From JBCDKH01 sp964388485 (GTDB lineage Bacteria; Planctomycetota; Phycisphaerae; Tepidisphaerales; Tepidisphaeraceae), in contig CAYMAS010000015.1 of the NCBI GenBank assembly GCA_964388485.1, positions 14,036 through 78,035 on the forward strand: a stretch of 64,000 bases of DNA, read 5' to 3'. The notes beneath the pieces were generated by a model. The model searched no databases, had not been told where the DNA came from, and worked only from the letters and a program-made list of their open reading frames with translations. The translations under genes were made by a program, and so were the position numbers. This document shows, in pieces, positions 26,849 to 34,672 of the stretch (position 1 is its first letter; every line of letters begins with the position of its first letter).

Positions 26849-26872
26849 TGTTCTGTTCCGAAGGAGACTCAA

Positions 26873-28279
26873 ATGAAGGAAAAGGCCATGCTCAAGATGG
26901 GCATCACGCCCGAGCTCGTCCCGCGCGTCCGGCAGCTGATCAAGCGGCTTGCTCGGGAGGGCGTATTCGACGGCCGTGACGCGAAGCAGCATTTGTGGAA
27001 GGTCGTCGATGACCCGAAGGCGTTTGTTAACGATGCCGACTGGGGCGACATCGCCAGGCCGTTGCTCGAGGCGAAGGAGGCTCATGAGAAGCGTCACCCG
27101 TTCACGCCGCGCGAGTCGCCTGCGGACGTCGCGGTCTGGGGCGAGGATCTCGATGCCAACGCCATCGAGCAGATGGACCGTGCCGCAACGCTGCCGGTGG
27201 CGGTGCGTGGGGCGCTCATGCCCGACGCCCACCTCGGCTATGGCCTGCCGATCGGCGGCGTGCTGGCGGTGAAGAACGCGGTCATCCCCTATGCGGTCGG
27301 CGTCGACATCGCCTGCCGCATGCGGCTCAGCGTCTACGACCTGCCGGGCGAGCGGCTCGAAGGGCTTCGCGAGAAGCTCAAGAACGCCATCGACTCCGAG
27401 ACGCGCTTCGGCATGGGTGCCGAGTTCAAGGAGCCGAACCAGCACGACGTCCTCGACGCCGATTGGTCCGTCAGCCCGGTGACGCAGAAGTTCAAGACGA
27501 AGGCGATCAAGCAGTTGGGCACCAGCGGCAGTGGCAACCACTTCGTCGAGTTCGGCACCGTCACGCTCGATCGCGACGACCTCGGTCTTTCCGCCGGCAG
27601 GTATCTCGCGCTCCTGTCGCACAGCGGCAGCCGTGGCACTGGTGCGCAGGTCTGCGAGCACTACAGCCGCATCGCGATGACGCGTCACCCGGAGCTGCCT
27701 AAGCAGCTCAAGCACTTGTCGTGGCTCGACCTCGACTCGGAGGCGGGTACCGAGTACTTCGCGGCGATGAACCTCATGGGCGAGTACGCCGCCGCTAACC
27801 ATGAGATCATCCACAAGCGTGTCGCCAAGGCGGCCGGACTGAAGGTCGCGGCGACGGTGGAGAACCACCACAACTTCGCCTGGCTCGAAGAGCACGACGG
27901 CGAAGATGTGGTCGTCCACCGCAAAGGTGCCACGCCCGCGGGTAAGGGCGTGCTCGGCGTCATTCCCGGCTCCATGGCGACGCCCGGGTACGTCGTCCGC
28001 GGCAAGGGCAGCGCGCCGTCTCTGATGTCGGCGAGCCACGGTGCCGGTCGCGTCATGAGCCGTCGTCAGGCGTCGAACACGTTCCGTTGGAACCACGTCA
28101 AGCCGCAGCTCGACGCGGCGAACGTGGAGGTCCTGTCCGCCGGCATCGACGAGGTGCCCAGTGTCTACAAGGACATCGAGCAGGTCATGGCCGCCCAGAC
28201 GGATCTCGTCGATGTGATCGCCCGCTTCGACCCGCGGATCGTCAAGATGGCCCCCGCCGGTGAGAAGGCGGAGGACTAG
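26873..28279 (+). CDS. rtcB: RNA-splicing ligase RtcB
   Basis: 468 residues from an ATG preceded by AAGGAGACTCAA. RtcB joins 2',3'-cyclic-phosphate or 3'-phosphate RNA ends to 5'-hydroxyl ends using GTP and Mn2+. Seen are ALMPDAHLGYGLPIGGVLAV, the metal site GVDIACRMRLS (Asp, Cys), GTSGSGNHFVEFG (Asn, His), LLSHSGSRGTG, VENHHNFAW, GVIPGSMATPGYVVRG and the nucleotidylated-histidine region SASHGAGRVMSR. It ends with a perfect terminator hairpin. No archease gene is in the window. The structured leader sets it apart from its neighbours. Confidence 0.96.
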   Translation: MKEKAMLKMGITPELVPRVRQLIKRLAREGVFDGRDAKQHLWKVVDDPKAFVNDADWGDIARPLLEAKEAHEKRHPFTPRESPADVAVWGEDLDANAIEQMDRAATLPVAVRGALMPDAHLGYGLPIGGVLAVKNAVIPYAVGVDIACRMRLSVYDLPGERLEGLREKLKNAIDSETRFGMGAEFKEPNQHDVLDADWSVSPVTQKFKTKAIKQLGTSGSGNHFVEFGTVTLDRDDLGLSAGRYLALLSHSGSRGTGAQVCEHYSRIAMTRHPELPKQLKHLSWLDLDSEAGTEYFAAMNLMGEYAAANHEIIHKRVAKAAGLKVAATVENHHNFAWLEEHDGEDVVVHRKGATPAGKGVLGVIPGSMATPGYVVRGKGSAPSLMSASHGAGRVMSRRQASNTFRWNHVKPQLDAANVEVLSAGIDEVPSVYKDIEQVMAAQTDLVDVIARFDPRIVKMAPAGEKAED

Positions 28280-28283
28280 GAGA

Positions 28284-28313
28284 ACGCCCCGGCACCATCG
28301 TGCCGGGGCGTTT
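28284..28313. terminator. Hairpin terminator between rtcB and the PEP-CTERM gene
   Basis: A perfect 12-bp stem, ACGCCCCGGCAC and GTGCCGGGGCGT, around the loop CATC, followed by TTT on the plus strand and with an A-rich flank for the other direction. It lies directly after the rtcB stop and before the convergent PEP-CTERM stop, so it may serve both genes. Confidence 0.88.
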
Positions 28314-28334
28314 CACATCAAGAAAGGTAATGCC

Positions 28335-29312
28335 TTAGCGGCGGCGGCGCAGCAGGCCCAATCCCGCAACGCCAGCCAGACCGAGCGTCGTCGGCTCGGG
28401 AACGACCGAGGCGTACCACGCATCGATCGCCGCGATGTCGCTGTCGCTGGTCGTGCCGAAGTTGTTACGCAGAATCGTGAAGTCGGCGAGGTCGACCGTG
28501 CCGTCGCCGTTGAAGTCACCGGTCATGACGGTGGCACCCATGTCGACGCCGAAGTTGTTGCGGAGAATGGTGAAGTCGGCCAGGTCGACGTCGCCGTCGC
28601 CGTCGGCATCGCCGGGCAGCAGGGAGTCGAGGCCGCTGACGAACTCCCACATCACGCCGAAGCCACGCATGGAGACGAAGCCGGGGTTTTCCGTGCTCGT
28701 CTGGGTAATCGTGTAGGTCTGGTTCGGGTCGGACAGCTCGACCTGGCCGACAATTTCCCACAGGCCGATCGCCACGCCGGTGTCGAGTGTGCCGCTAAGC
28801 GGTGCGTCGGCATCCTGGTCAACGATGTAGATCGCGTCGCCATCGTCACCCGAGGCGACGAAGGTCGTTGGGGCGTTGTCGAGGTTTGCGCTCTGCGGAT
28901 ACGTGACGTAGACGTTGTAGATGCCCGCGCCGCCGCCGGCGAGGCCGGTGGCGGTTAGAGGCTCGTCTTCGCCTTCGCCGTCTGGATTCCAGAAGCTGTT
29001 GAGGACCTGGTTCTCGTCGAAGGTCGTGTTGTCCGCGTCGAGAGCGGGCGTGTAGCTGAAGGTGTACTGGTCGGGATCGACGCCGTTGAACGTGTTGTTG
29101 CCGCCGAAGATCGAGCCGAGGCCCGAGGTGGTGCCGGGGGCGAAGACACCCGTCGACGAGACGGAAGCCTCAGTGCCGGTGGCACCGGTGTAGGCGTAGT
29201 TGGCCGTCGCTTTGCCGCCGGAGCGGGCTTCGACGATGAAGGCAGCTTCGGCAGCCGGGGCGATCAGGAAGCAGACGGCGGCCGTGCTGGCCGAGAGAGA
29301 AGTAAGACGCAT
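28335..29312 (-). CDS. Secreted PEP-CTERM protein with dockerin-type calcium repeats
   Basis: 325 residues. The ATG at 29312 follows a strong GGAGGG. Residues 1-27 form a signal peptide (cleavage near AEAA). The middle is a beta-rich, Asp/Gly/Thr-rich domain. Two dockerin type I-like EF loops follow at about 243-290 (PGDADGDGDVDLADF and TGDFNGDGTVDLADF, each ending ILRNNFG). The C-terminus is a PEP-CTERM sorting signal: VPEPTTLGLAG, a hydrophobic stretch and RRRR. Exosortase systems process such tails, but none is in this window. The 281 bases upstream are shared with the divergent potassium channel gene. Confidence 0.93.
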   Translation of the reverse strand: MRLTSLSASTAAVCFLIAPAAEAAFIVEARSGGKATANYAYTGATGTEASVSSTGVFAPGTTSGLGSIFGGNNTFNGVDPDQYTFSYTPALDADNTTFDENQVLNSFWNPDGEGEDEPLTATGLAGGGAGIYNVYVTYPQSANLDNAPTTFVASGDDGDAIYIVDQDADAPLSGTLDTGVAIGLWEIVGQVELSDPNQTYTITQTSTENPGFVSMRGFGVMWEFVSGLDSLLPGDADGDGDVDLADFTILRNNFGVDMGATVMTGDFNGDGTVDLADFTILRNNFGTTSDSDIAAIDAWYASVVPEPTTLGLAGVAGLGLLRRRR

Positions 29313-29593
29313 TGAGCCCTCCAAAGGCGAGAATTGAAATGCAGACCTGTCACACACGCCTGCAACCCGCCGTGCCCCTTTGGCATCGGCGAGTCTTCTA
29401 GAACATAACTCATTGGGACGTCAGGGCGAAGCGCGAAAATCACGTCGCTTCTGTTCCGCCTGCTTCTGGCTCCTTCATCCGCCGCTTTGCCCGAGATGAC
29501 GAAGGTGAGTCTAAAGCGGGCGTTACGGTTCGGCCCGAAGCTGCGGCTGGTGCGACACGCCGATGCGCCCGGTAAGGTGTGCCGCCACCTGCG

Positions 29594-31339
29594 ATGAAGT
29601 CGATCACCGCCCAGCTCATCCTCTTTCTGCGGCAAAAGCCAAGCCGACGCAACGTTTACGTCCTGCTCCGGTTCATCGCCGTCCTTATCGCCCTCATCGT
29701 CGGCTACAGCATCCTGTTCCACTACATCATGCTCTACGAGGAGCGGCAGGGCATTCTCGATCGCGAGCACTCCTGGGTCACCGCCATCTACTGGACGCTC
29801 ACCGTCATGAGCACCCTCGGCTTCGGTGACATCACATTCCAAAGCGACCTGGGCCGACTCTTCAGTCTCGTCGTCCTCATCAGCGGCACGCTCTTTCTGC
29901 TGGTGCTCCTGCCGTTCACCTTCATCCAGTTCTTCTACGCCCCATGGATGGAAGCCCAAGCCGCCGCAAGGGTGCCGCGGAAGCTGGACGAAGAAACGAA
30001 CGACCACGTGATCCTCAGTGGCCGCGGGCCGGTGCTCGACGACCTCATTAAACGCCTCAACCAATTCGGACAGCGGTACATTCTCCTGGCCGGCGACGAT
30101 GTCGACGACGCCCTCAGCCTCAGCGACAGCGGCGTGCGCGTCATGGTCGGAGCGCCGGATTCGGTCGAGGCGTACCAGAGTGCCCGAGCCGATCAAGCCG
30201 CGGTCGTGGTGGCACTCGGCGACGACATCGCCAACGCCAACGCTGTTTTCGTCGCCCACCAGGCCGCGCCCGAGACGCCGATCGTCTCCGCTGCGCGAAC
30301 GTCGTCTGCGGCCAAGATTCAGAAGCTCGCCGGTGCCACACGCGTCGTCGAGTTCACCGAGCTCATGGGCGAAAGTCTCGCCCGCCGGACCCTAGGCGGC
30401 GACGCGGTCAGCCACGTCGTCGCCGTCGCGGGCGGCAGTTCGCAGAAGGGCAACGGCTTGCTCATTGCCGAAGCCAATGCAAGCCGCACGCCGCTCGTCG
30501 GCAAGACGCTGCGGGAGAACCGACTTCGCGATCTGGGCCCGAGCGTGCTGGGCCTCTGGGATCGCGGCCAGTTCGAGCTCGCCACGCCCGAAGGCGTCGT
30601 GCGGGATCACACGGTGCTCCTGCTCGCCGGCACGCGGGAGCAGCTCGAATCGTACGACGAAGCGTTCGCGATCTACAACGTCAGCGGCCAACCGGCGATC
30701 GTCATCGGCGGCGGACGCGTCGGCCGGGCCACCGCTCGCAGCCTCGCCAAGCGGGGCATTGCGACACATCTTGTCGAGCTTGATCCGGAACGCGTCGATC
30801 AAGGCGACCTGCCCGAAGGCACCGTCGTCACCATCGGCGACGCCGCGGATCCGACCGTGCTCGAAGCCGCAGGACTGGAAGAGGCCTCGAGCGTCCTGGT
30901 CACCACGGGCGACGACCCGACCAACATCTACCTGACGCTCCAGGTTCGTCACCTTCGGCCCAACGTGCAGATTTTGGCCCGGGCCAGCCGTGACCGGAGC
31001 GTCGACGTGCTCCACCGGGCCGGAGCCGACGTGACGATGTCGATGGCGAGCGTGGGCGTGAGCCGGATCCTGAAGTTCGTCGAGCGGGCGGACATCGTGC
31101 CGATCGCCGAGGGCTTGAACGTGATCCGGATGCCGATGCCCGCATCGATGGCCGGCCGCAAGATCGGCGACCTCGACGTCCGGCAGGAGAGCGGTGCCAC
31201 CATCGTCGCCGTCGAAAGCGCAGAGGGCGACATCCACGTCAATCCGGGACCCGACGTCGAGCTTCAACCAACAGACGACGTCCTGTTCATCGGCACCCCC
31301 GACACGGAGCAGCGTTTCCTGAAGCTTTACTGCCGTTGA
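29594..31339 (+). CDS. Potassium channel with two TrkA/RCK-type NAD-binding domains
   Basis: 581 residues from the ATG at 29594. Two membrane helices (about 22-45 and 88-113) flank a pore loop with the selectivity filter STLGFGDI. Two Rossmann-like RCK domains follow. The first (HVILSGRGPVLDDLI) has a weakened glycine motif, and the second is intact (AIVIGGGRVGRATARSLAKRG...VELDPERVD). A TrkA-C-like domain closes the protein (IRMPMPASMAGRKIGDLDV...DVLFIGTP). It is predicted to conduct K+ under cytoplasmic ligand control. The frame could begin 15 bases earlier at a GTG. Confidence 0.93.
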   Translation: MKSITAQLILFLRQKPSRRNVYVLLRFIAVLIALIVGYSILFHYIMLYEERQGILDREHSWVTAIYWTLTVMSTLGFGDITFQSDLGRLFSLVVLISGTLFLLVLLPFTFIQFFYAPWMEAQAAARVPRKLDEETNDHVILSGRGPVLDDLIKRLNQFGQRYILLAGDDVDDALSLSDSGVRVMVGAPDSVEAYQSARADQAAVVVALGDDIANANAVFVAHQAAPETPIVSAARTSSAAKIQKLAGATRVVEFTELMGESLARRTLGGDAVSHVVAVAGGSSQKGNGLLIAEANASRTPLVGKTLRENRLRDLGPSVLGLWDRGQFELATPEGVVRDHTVLLLAGTREQLESYDEAFAIYNVSGQPAIVIGGGRVGRATARSLAKRGIATHLVELDPERVDQGDLPEGTVVTIGDAADPTVLEAAGLEEASSVLVTTGDDPTNIYLTLQVRHLRPNVQILARASRDRSVDVLHRAGADVTMSMASVGVSRILKFVERADIVPIAEGLNVIRMPMPASMAGRKIGDLDVRQESGATIVAVESAEGDIHVNPGPDVELQPTDDVLFIGTPDTEQRFLKLYCR

Positions 31340-31461
31340 GACAGCCTGCGGAAGGGGCGGGGATTCTCCTCGTGGTTCCATCATCCCGATGGGAGCGAGA
31401 GGCCTCGACACGACGGTCGCTTCGCGCTTGTGTAACGTCCGACTCCGGGGAGCCACGTCCT

Positions 31462-31479
31462 CGTCGTGCTGAAGCACGA
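31462..31479. repeat. Copy of the 18-bp CGTCGTGCTGAAGCACGA palindrome
   Basis: It matches exactly the copy at 25072-25089. It lies between the potassium channel and the DUF58 gene and includes a possible upstream ATG-less extension of the DUF58 frame, which I did not use. Confidence 0.93.
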
Positions 31480-31498
31480 TCTACTTCTACTTCGCGTC

Positions 31499-32419
31499 AT
31501 GCCCGACGACCTCAACGACTTTCTCGACCCGCGGGCGTTGGCTCGGGTCAAGTCGCTGGAGCTGCGAACGCGCCGCGTGGTCGAAGGCGTCATGGCTGGT
31601 CGGCACCGCTCGCCGCACCAGGGATCGAGCGTCGAGTTCGCCCAGCACCGGCCGTACGTGCAGGGCGACGACACGAGGCACATCGACTGGAAAGTCTTCG
31701 GCCGAAGCGACAAGCTGAACATCAAGCAGTTCCAGGAGGAGACGCAACTGCAGATCATCCTCGCCGTCGATGCCAGTCAGAGCATGACCTTCGGCACCGT
31801 CGCTCGAGCGGGTCGCGAGTCGTGGACCAAGTACGACCACGCCACCACCCTCGCCGCGACGCTGGCGTATCTCGCGACGCTTAAGAGCGATGCCGTCGGC
31901 TTGGCCGTGTTCGATGAGACGCTCGCCAAGTACGTCCGACCCTCCGCCACGCGAGGCCAGTGGCGGACGATTGTCAACGAACTGCAGGCTGTCCCGCGTG
32001 CCAATGGCACCGGCGTCGGCGACGTGCTTCGCAACCTTGCCGGCACCATTCGCGGCAGAAGCCTCGTGGTGGTCGTCAGCGACTTCTTCGACGACCCTGC
32101 CGACATCGAGCGCGGCCTCAAGGCCTTGCGCTTTCGGAACCACGACATCGTCTGTCTGCAACTCCTCGACCCCGAGGAAACCACCTTCCGCTTCAAGGAC
32201 GTCACGATGTTCGAAGGCATGGAATCCAGCGGCGAACTGCTCACCGAACCACAAGCCCTTCGCAAGGGCTACCTCCAAGCCCTCGAAGACCACCGCGAAG
32301 CCGTCGCCCGCGCCTGCGGCAAACTTGACACTGACTTCCACCGCTTCAATACCGGCGAAAGCCTCGAGATGCCGCTGAGCGTCTTCCTGGCGGGACGTGG
32401 GGCGAGGCTGCGGAAGTAG
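31499..32419 (+). CDS. DUF58 domain protein with VWA-like fold
   Basis: 306 residues from the ATG giving MPDDLNDFLDPRALARV. It has the DUF58 core EFAQHRPYVQGDDTRHIDWKVFGRSDKLNIKQF, a VWA metal-site motif in ILAVDASQSM (DxSxS) and VVVVSDFFDD later. DUF58 proteins normally work with a MoxR AAA+ ATPase and BatA-type membrane proteins in envelope or chaperone-like modules. Here the next genes are BatA/VWA proteins, but no MoxR gene precedes it. The upstream gene is a potassium channel 159 bases away. Confidence 0.92.
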   Translation: MPDDLNDFLDPRALARVKSLELRTRRVVEGVMAGRHRSPHQGSSVEFAQHRPYVQGDDTRHIDWKVFGRSDKLNIKQFQEETQLQIILAVDASQSMTFGTVARAGRESWTKYDHATTLAATLAYLATLKSDAVGLAVFDETLAKYVRPSATRGQWRTIVNELQAVPRANGTGVGDVLRNLAGTIRGRSLVVVVSDFFDDPADIERGLKALRFRNHDIVCLQLLDPEETTFRFKDVTMFEGMESSGELLTEPQALRKGYLQALEDHREAVARACGKLDTDFHRFNTGESLEMPLSVFLAGRGARLRK

Positions 32420-32427
32420 TGAGAAGA

Positions 32428-32520
32428 GAGTACCGAGTACCGAGTACCGAGTGATGAGTATCAGAAAGAGGATCAAATGATTGATTTGTACTCGCTACTC
32501 GGTACTCAATACTCGGTACT
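32428..32520. repeat. Facing GAGTACC-type tandem repeats across a gene start
   Basis: GAGTACC is repeated about 3.5 times at 32428-32452, and the complementary pattern (TACTCG, GGTACTC, ACTCGGTACT) covers 32489-32520. The right block is inside the BatA/VWA coding region and encodes YSLLGTQYSVL at its N-terminus. The blocks can form a hairpin around the ribosome binding site of that gene. Confidence 0.88.
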
Positions 32521-34672
32521 TCCGCCCGCCGCCTTCGTCACCCCGGGCCTCGCGATCGCGGGAGCGTTGCTTGTCGCGGTGCCGATCGTGATTCATTTGT
32601 TGAATCGCCGCCGGTTCAAGCGGGTGGAGTGGGCGGCGATGCGGTTCGTGTTGGAGGCGATGAAGCGGAACCGCAAGCGGCTGCGGTTCGAGTCGTGGTT
32701 GCTCTTGGCATTGCGGTGCCTCGTGATCGGCCTGCTTGGGCTCGGCTTGGCGCGGCCGCTTGGGTGCGACAACGCCATGGCTTTAGCGGCGGGGCGGGAC
32801 CGGGCGATGCACCTGTTCGTCCTCGACAACAGCGGCTCGACGATGCTGCGGCGGGACGATGCGACGACCTTCGACCTCATCCGCAATGCCGCGACCGGCG
32901 TGCTGGAACTGCAAGCCGGCGACGTACGGGCAGCCGCCTTTGCCGCGGCGGCACCGGCGTCGGATGTGGTGGCGGAACCGACCTACGACCTCGGCGAAGT
33001 CGCCGCCGCGGTGGCGACGATGCAGGCGACGTCGCTGTCGACCGATGTCGCCGGCGCGTTGGAGCGAGCACTGGTCGCCGCCGAAGTGGCGGAGCCGGGC
33101 GAGCGGGTGATCGTCCACGTCCTCACCGACGCCGCCGCCGAAGCTCTGGCCGATCCGCGACTCGAAAGCCTGAGCGATCGACTCGTCGCCAACGCCGAAG
33201 TTCGCGTCTATCGACCTGTCGGCGAACCACCGGGGAACGTCGCCGTCGTTGTCTTGCGGGCAGGCGAATCACTCGTACGCGACGGCTTCGACGTGCCGAT
33301 CCTTGGCACCATCGCCGCCCCGACCGGCAACACGCGGACGACCACCGCCACCTGGCGTGTCGCGGGTTCGATCATCGACGCACCGGCCGTCACCGCCGAG
33401 GCCGAGTCGACCGAAATCGCCGCCAGTCCCCGCGTCGCCGACGCCATCGAGCCGGGGCGGTCACGCGTCGTCTCCCTCGGCATCACCGGCGACGATGCCC
33501 TCACCGACGACGACGTCCGGTACGCGGTGATCGAACGCGTCGCCGACTTGCCGGTGCTCGTCGTCGAAGGCGGCCGGAGCGTCGAACTCGGCGGGGCGGG
33601 AACGTCCCTGCTCGCCACCGCGCTCTCGCCCGGCGAGGCCAGTTACGTCGACGTCGAACGGGCGAGCGACCTCGAATTGGCAGACCTCGCACTCGACCCG
33701 TACCGCGCGATCGTCCTCAACGACGTCGGCGGCATCGACGAAGCCGTCGCCGCACGGCTGCAAACGTTCGTCCAGAACGGCGGCACGCTCATGAACTGGC
33801 TCGGCGGACGCATCACGGCGACGAACGCCAACGACATCCTTGGATCCCGCTCACTGCTGCCCGGCACGCTCGTCCGGCAAATCGACGCGACCACCCGAAG
33901 CGACCTCGGCCTCGTCGGCTTCGACTTCGACCCGACCGACGTGCACCCGCTGCTCGACGGCTTCCGCGGTGCCGAGGACAGTGGCCTGGCCGCACCCTAC
34001 TTCCGCCGATATTGGGAACTCGAGCCGGACGAGACGGCGGACATCGTTCTCAGCTTCGCCGGCACCGCTTCACCGGCGGTCCTGTCGCACCGCGTCGGCG
34101 CCGGCCGGATTATCACAGTCGCATCGGCGGCATCGGATCCCGAGTGGTCCGTCCTGCCGCTGGCCCGCAACTTCGCCTCCTTCCTACACGATCTGCTCGG
34201 CAACGCCATCGGCACCGCCGGCGGCGGCTCGGGTTGGCAGAACCTGGTCGCCGGCGACACGCTCATCGTCCCCGCCTCCGCAGGCCTGCCGACGGACGCG
34301 ACGCCGCAGCTCGTCGGCGACGGCGAGACGATCCGCCTGACGCGTCGAACTCGCGACGACGGCACCTTCGCCTGGACCTCGCCGCCCCTCGTCACGCCCG
34401 GCGTCTTCGAGCTCGCCGCGGGTGACGTGCGGCTGCCGGTCGTCGTCAATCGACCCGCTGACGAAAGCGACGCCACACCCGCCGACGGTGCCCGGCTTCG
34501 CGACCTCTTCGGCGACGACGTGGCGATCCTCGATTTATCCGCAGAGACGACCGAAGACCTCGCCGCCGAAGCCGATCGTCCCGACTGGGGCTGGACGCTG
34601 ATCGTCCTGGCGATGCTCTTGGCGATGGCGGAAGTCGCCTACGCCAGCTTCCTCGGGCGCAGCCGGAGTTGA
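32477..34672 (+). CDS. BatA/VWA-domain membrane protein
   Basis: 731 residues. Residues about 20-115 form the BatA (aerotolerance N-terminal) region: a first helix, PIVIHLLNRRRFKRVEWAAMRFVLEA, then ESWLLLALRCLVIGLLGLGLARP. A VWA domain with the MIDAS sequence FVLDNSGST follows, then a long beta-rich segment, a GATase-like section with YRAIVLNDVGGIDEAV, and a last helix near the C-terminus (WTLIVLAMLLAMAEVAY). Residues 4-15 are encoded by a repeat, so the native N-terminus may begin at PPAAFVTPG. Its stop overlaps the next start, which implies translational coupling. Confidence 0.92.
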   Translation: MIDLYSLLGTQYSVLPPAAFVTPGLAIAGALLVAVPIVIHLLNRRRFKRVEWAAMRFVLEAMKRNRKRLRFESWLLLALRCLVIGLLGLGLARPLGCDNAMALAAGRDRAMHLFVLDNSGSTMLRRDDATTFDLIRNAATGVLELQAGDVRAAAFAAAAPASDVVAEPTYDLGEVAAAVATMQATSLSTDVAGALERALVAAEVAEPGERVIVHVLTDAAAEALADPRLESLSDRLVANAEVRVYRPVGEPPGNVAVVVLRAGESLVRDGFDVPILGTIAAPTGNTRTTTATWRVAGSIIDAPAVTAEAESTEIAASPRVADAIEPGRSRVVSLGITGDDALTDDDVRYAVIERVADLPVLVVEGGRSVELGGAGTSLLATALSPGEASYVDVERASDLELADLALDPYRAIVLNDVGGIDEAVAARLQTFVQNGGTLMNWLGGRITATNANDILGSRSLLPGTLVRQIDATTRSDLGLVGFDFDPTDVHPLLDGFRGAEDSGLAAPYFRRYWELEPDETADIVLSFAGTASPAVLSHRVGAGRIITVASAASDPEWSVLPLARNFASFLHDLLGNAIGTAGGGSGWQNLVAGDTLIVPASAGLPTDATPQLVGDGETIRLTRRTRDDGTFAWTSPPLVTPGVFELAAGDVRLPVVVNRPADESDATPADGARLRDLFGDDVAILDLSAETTEDLAAEADRPDWGWTLIVLAMLLAMAEVAYASFLGRSRS

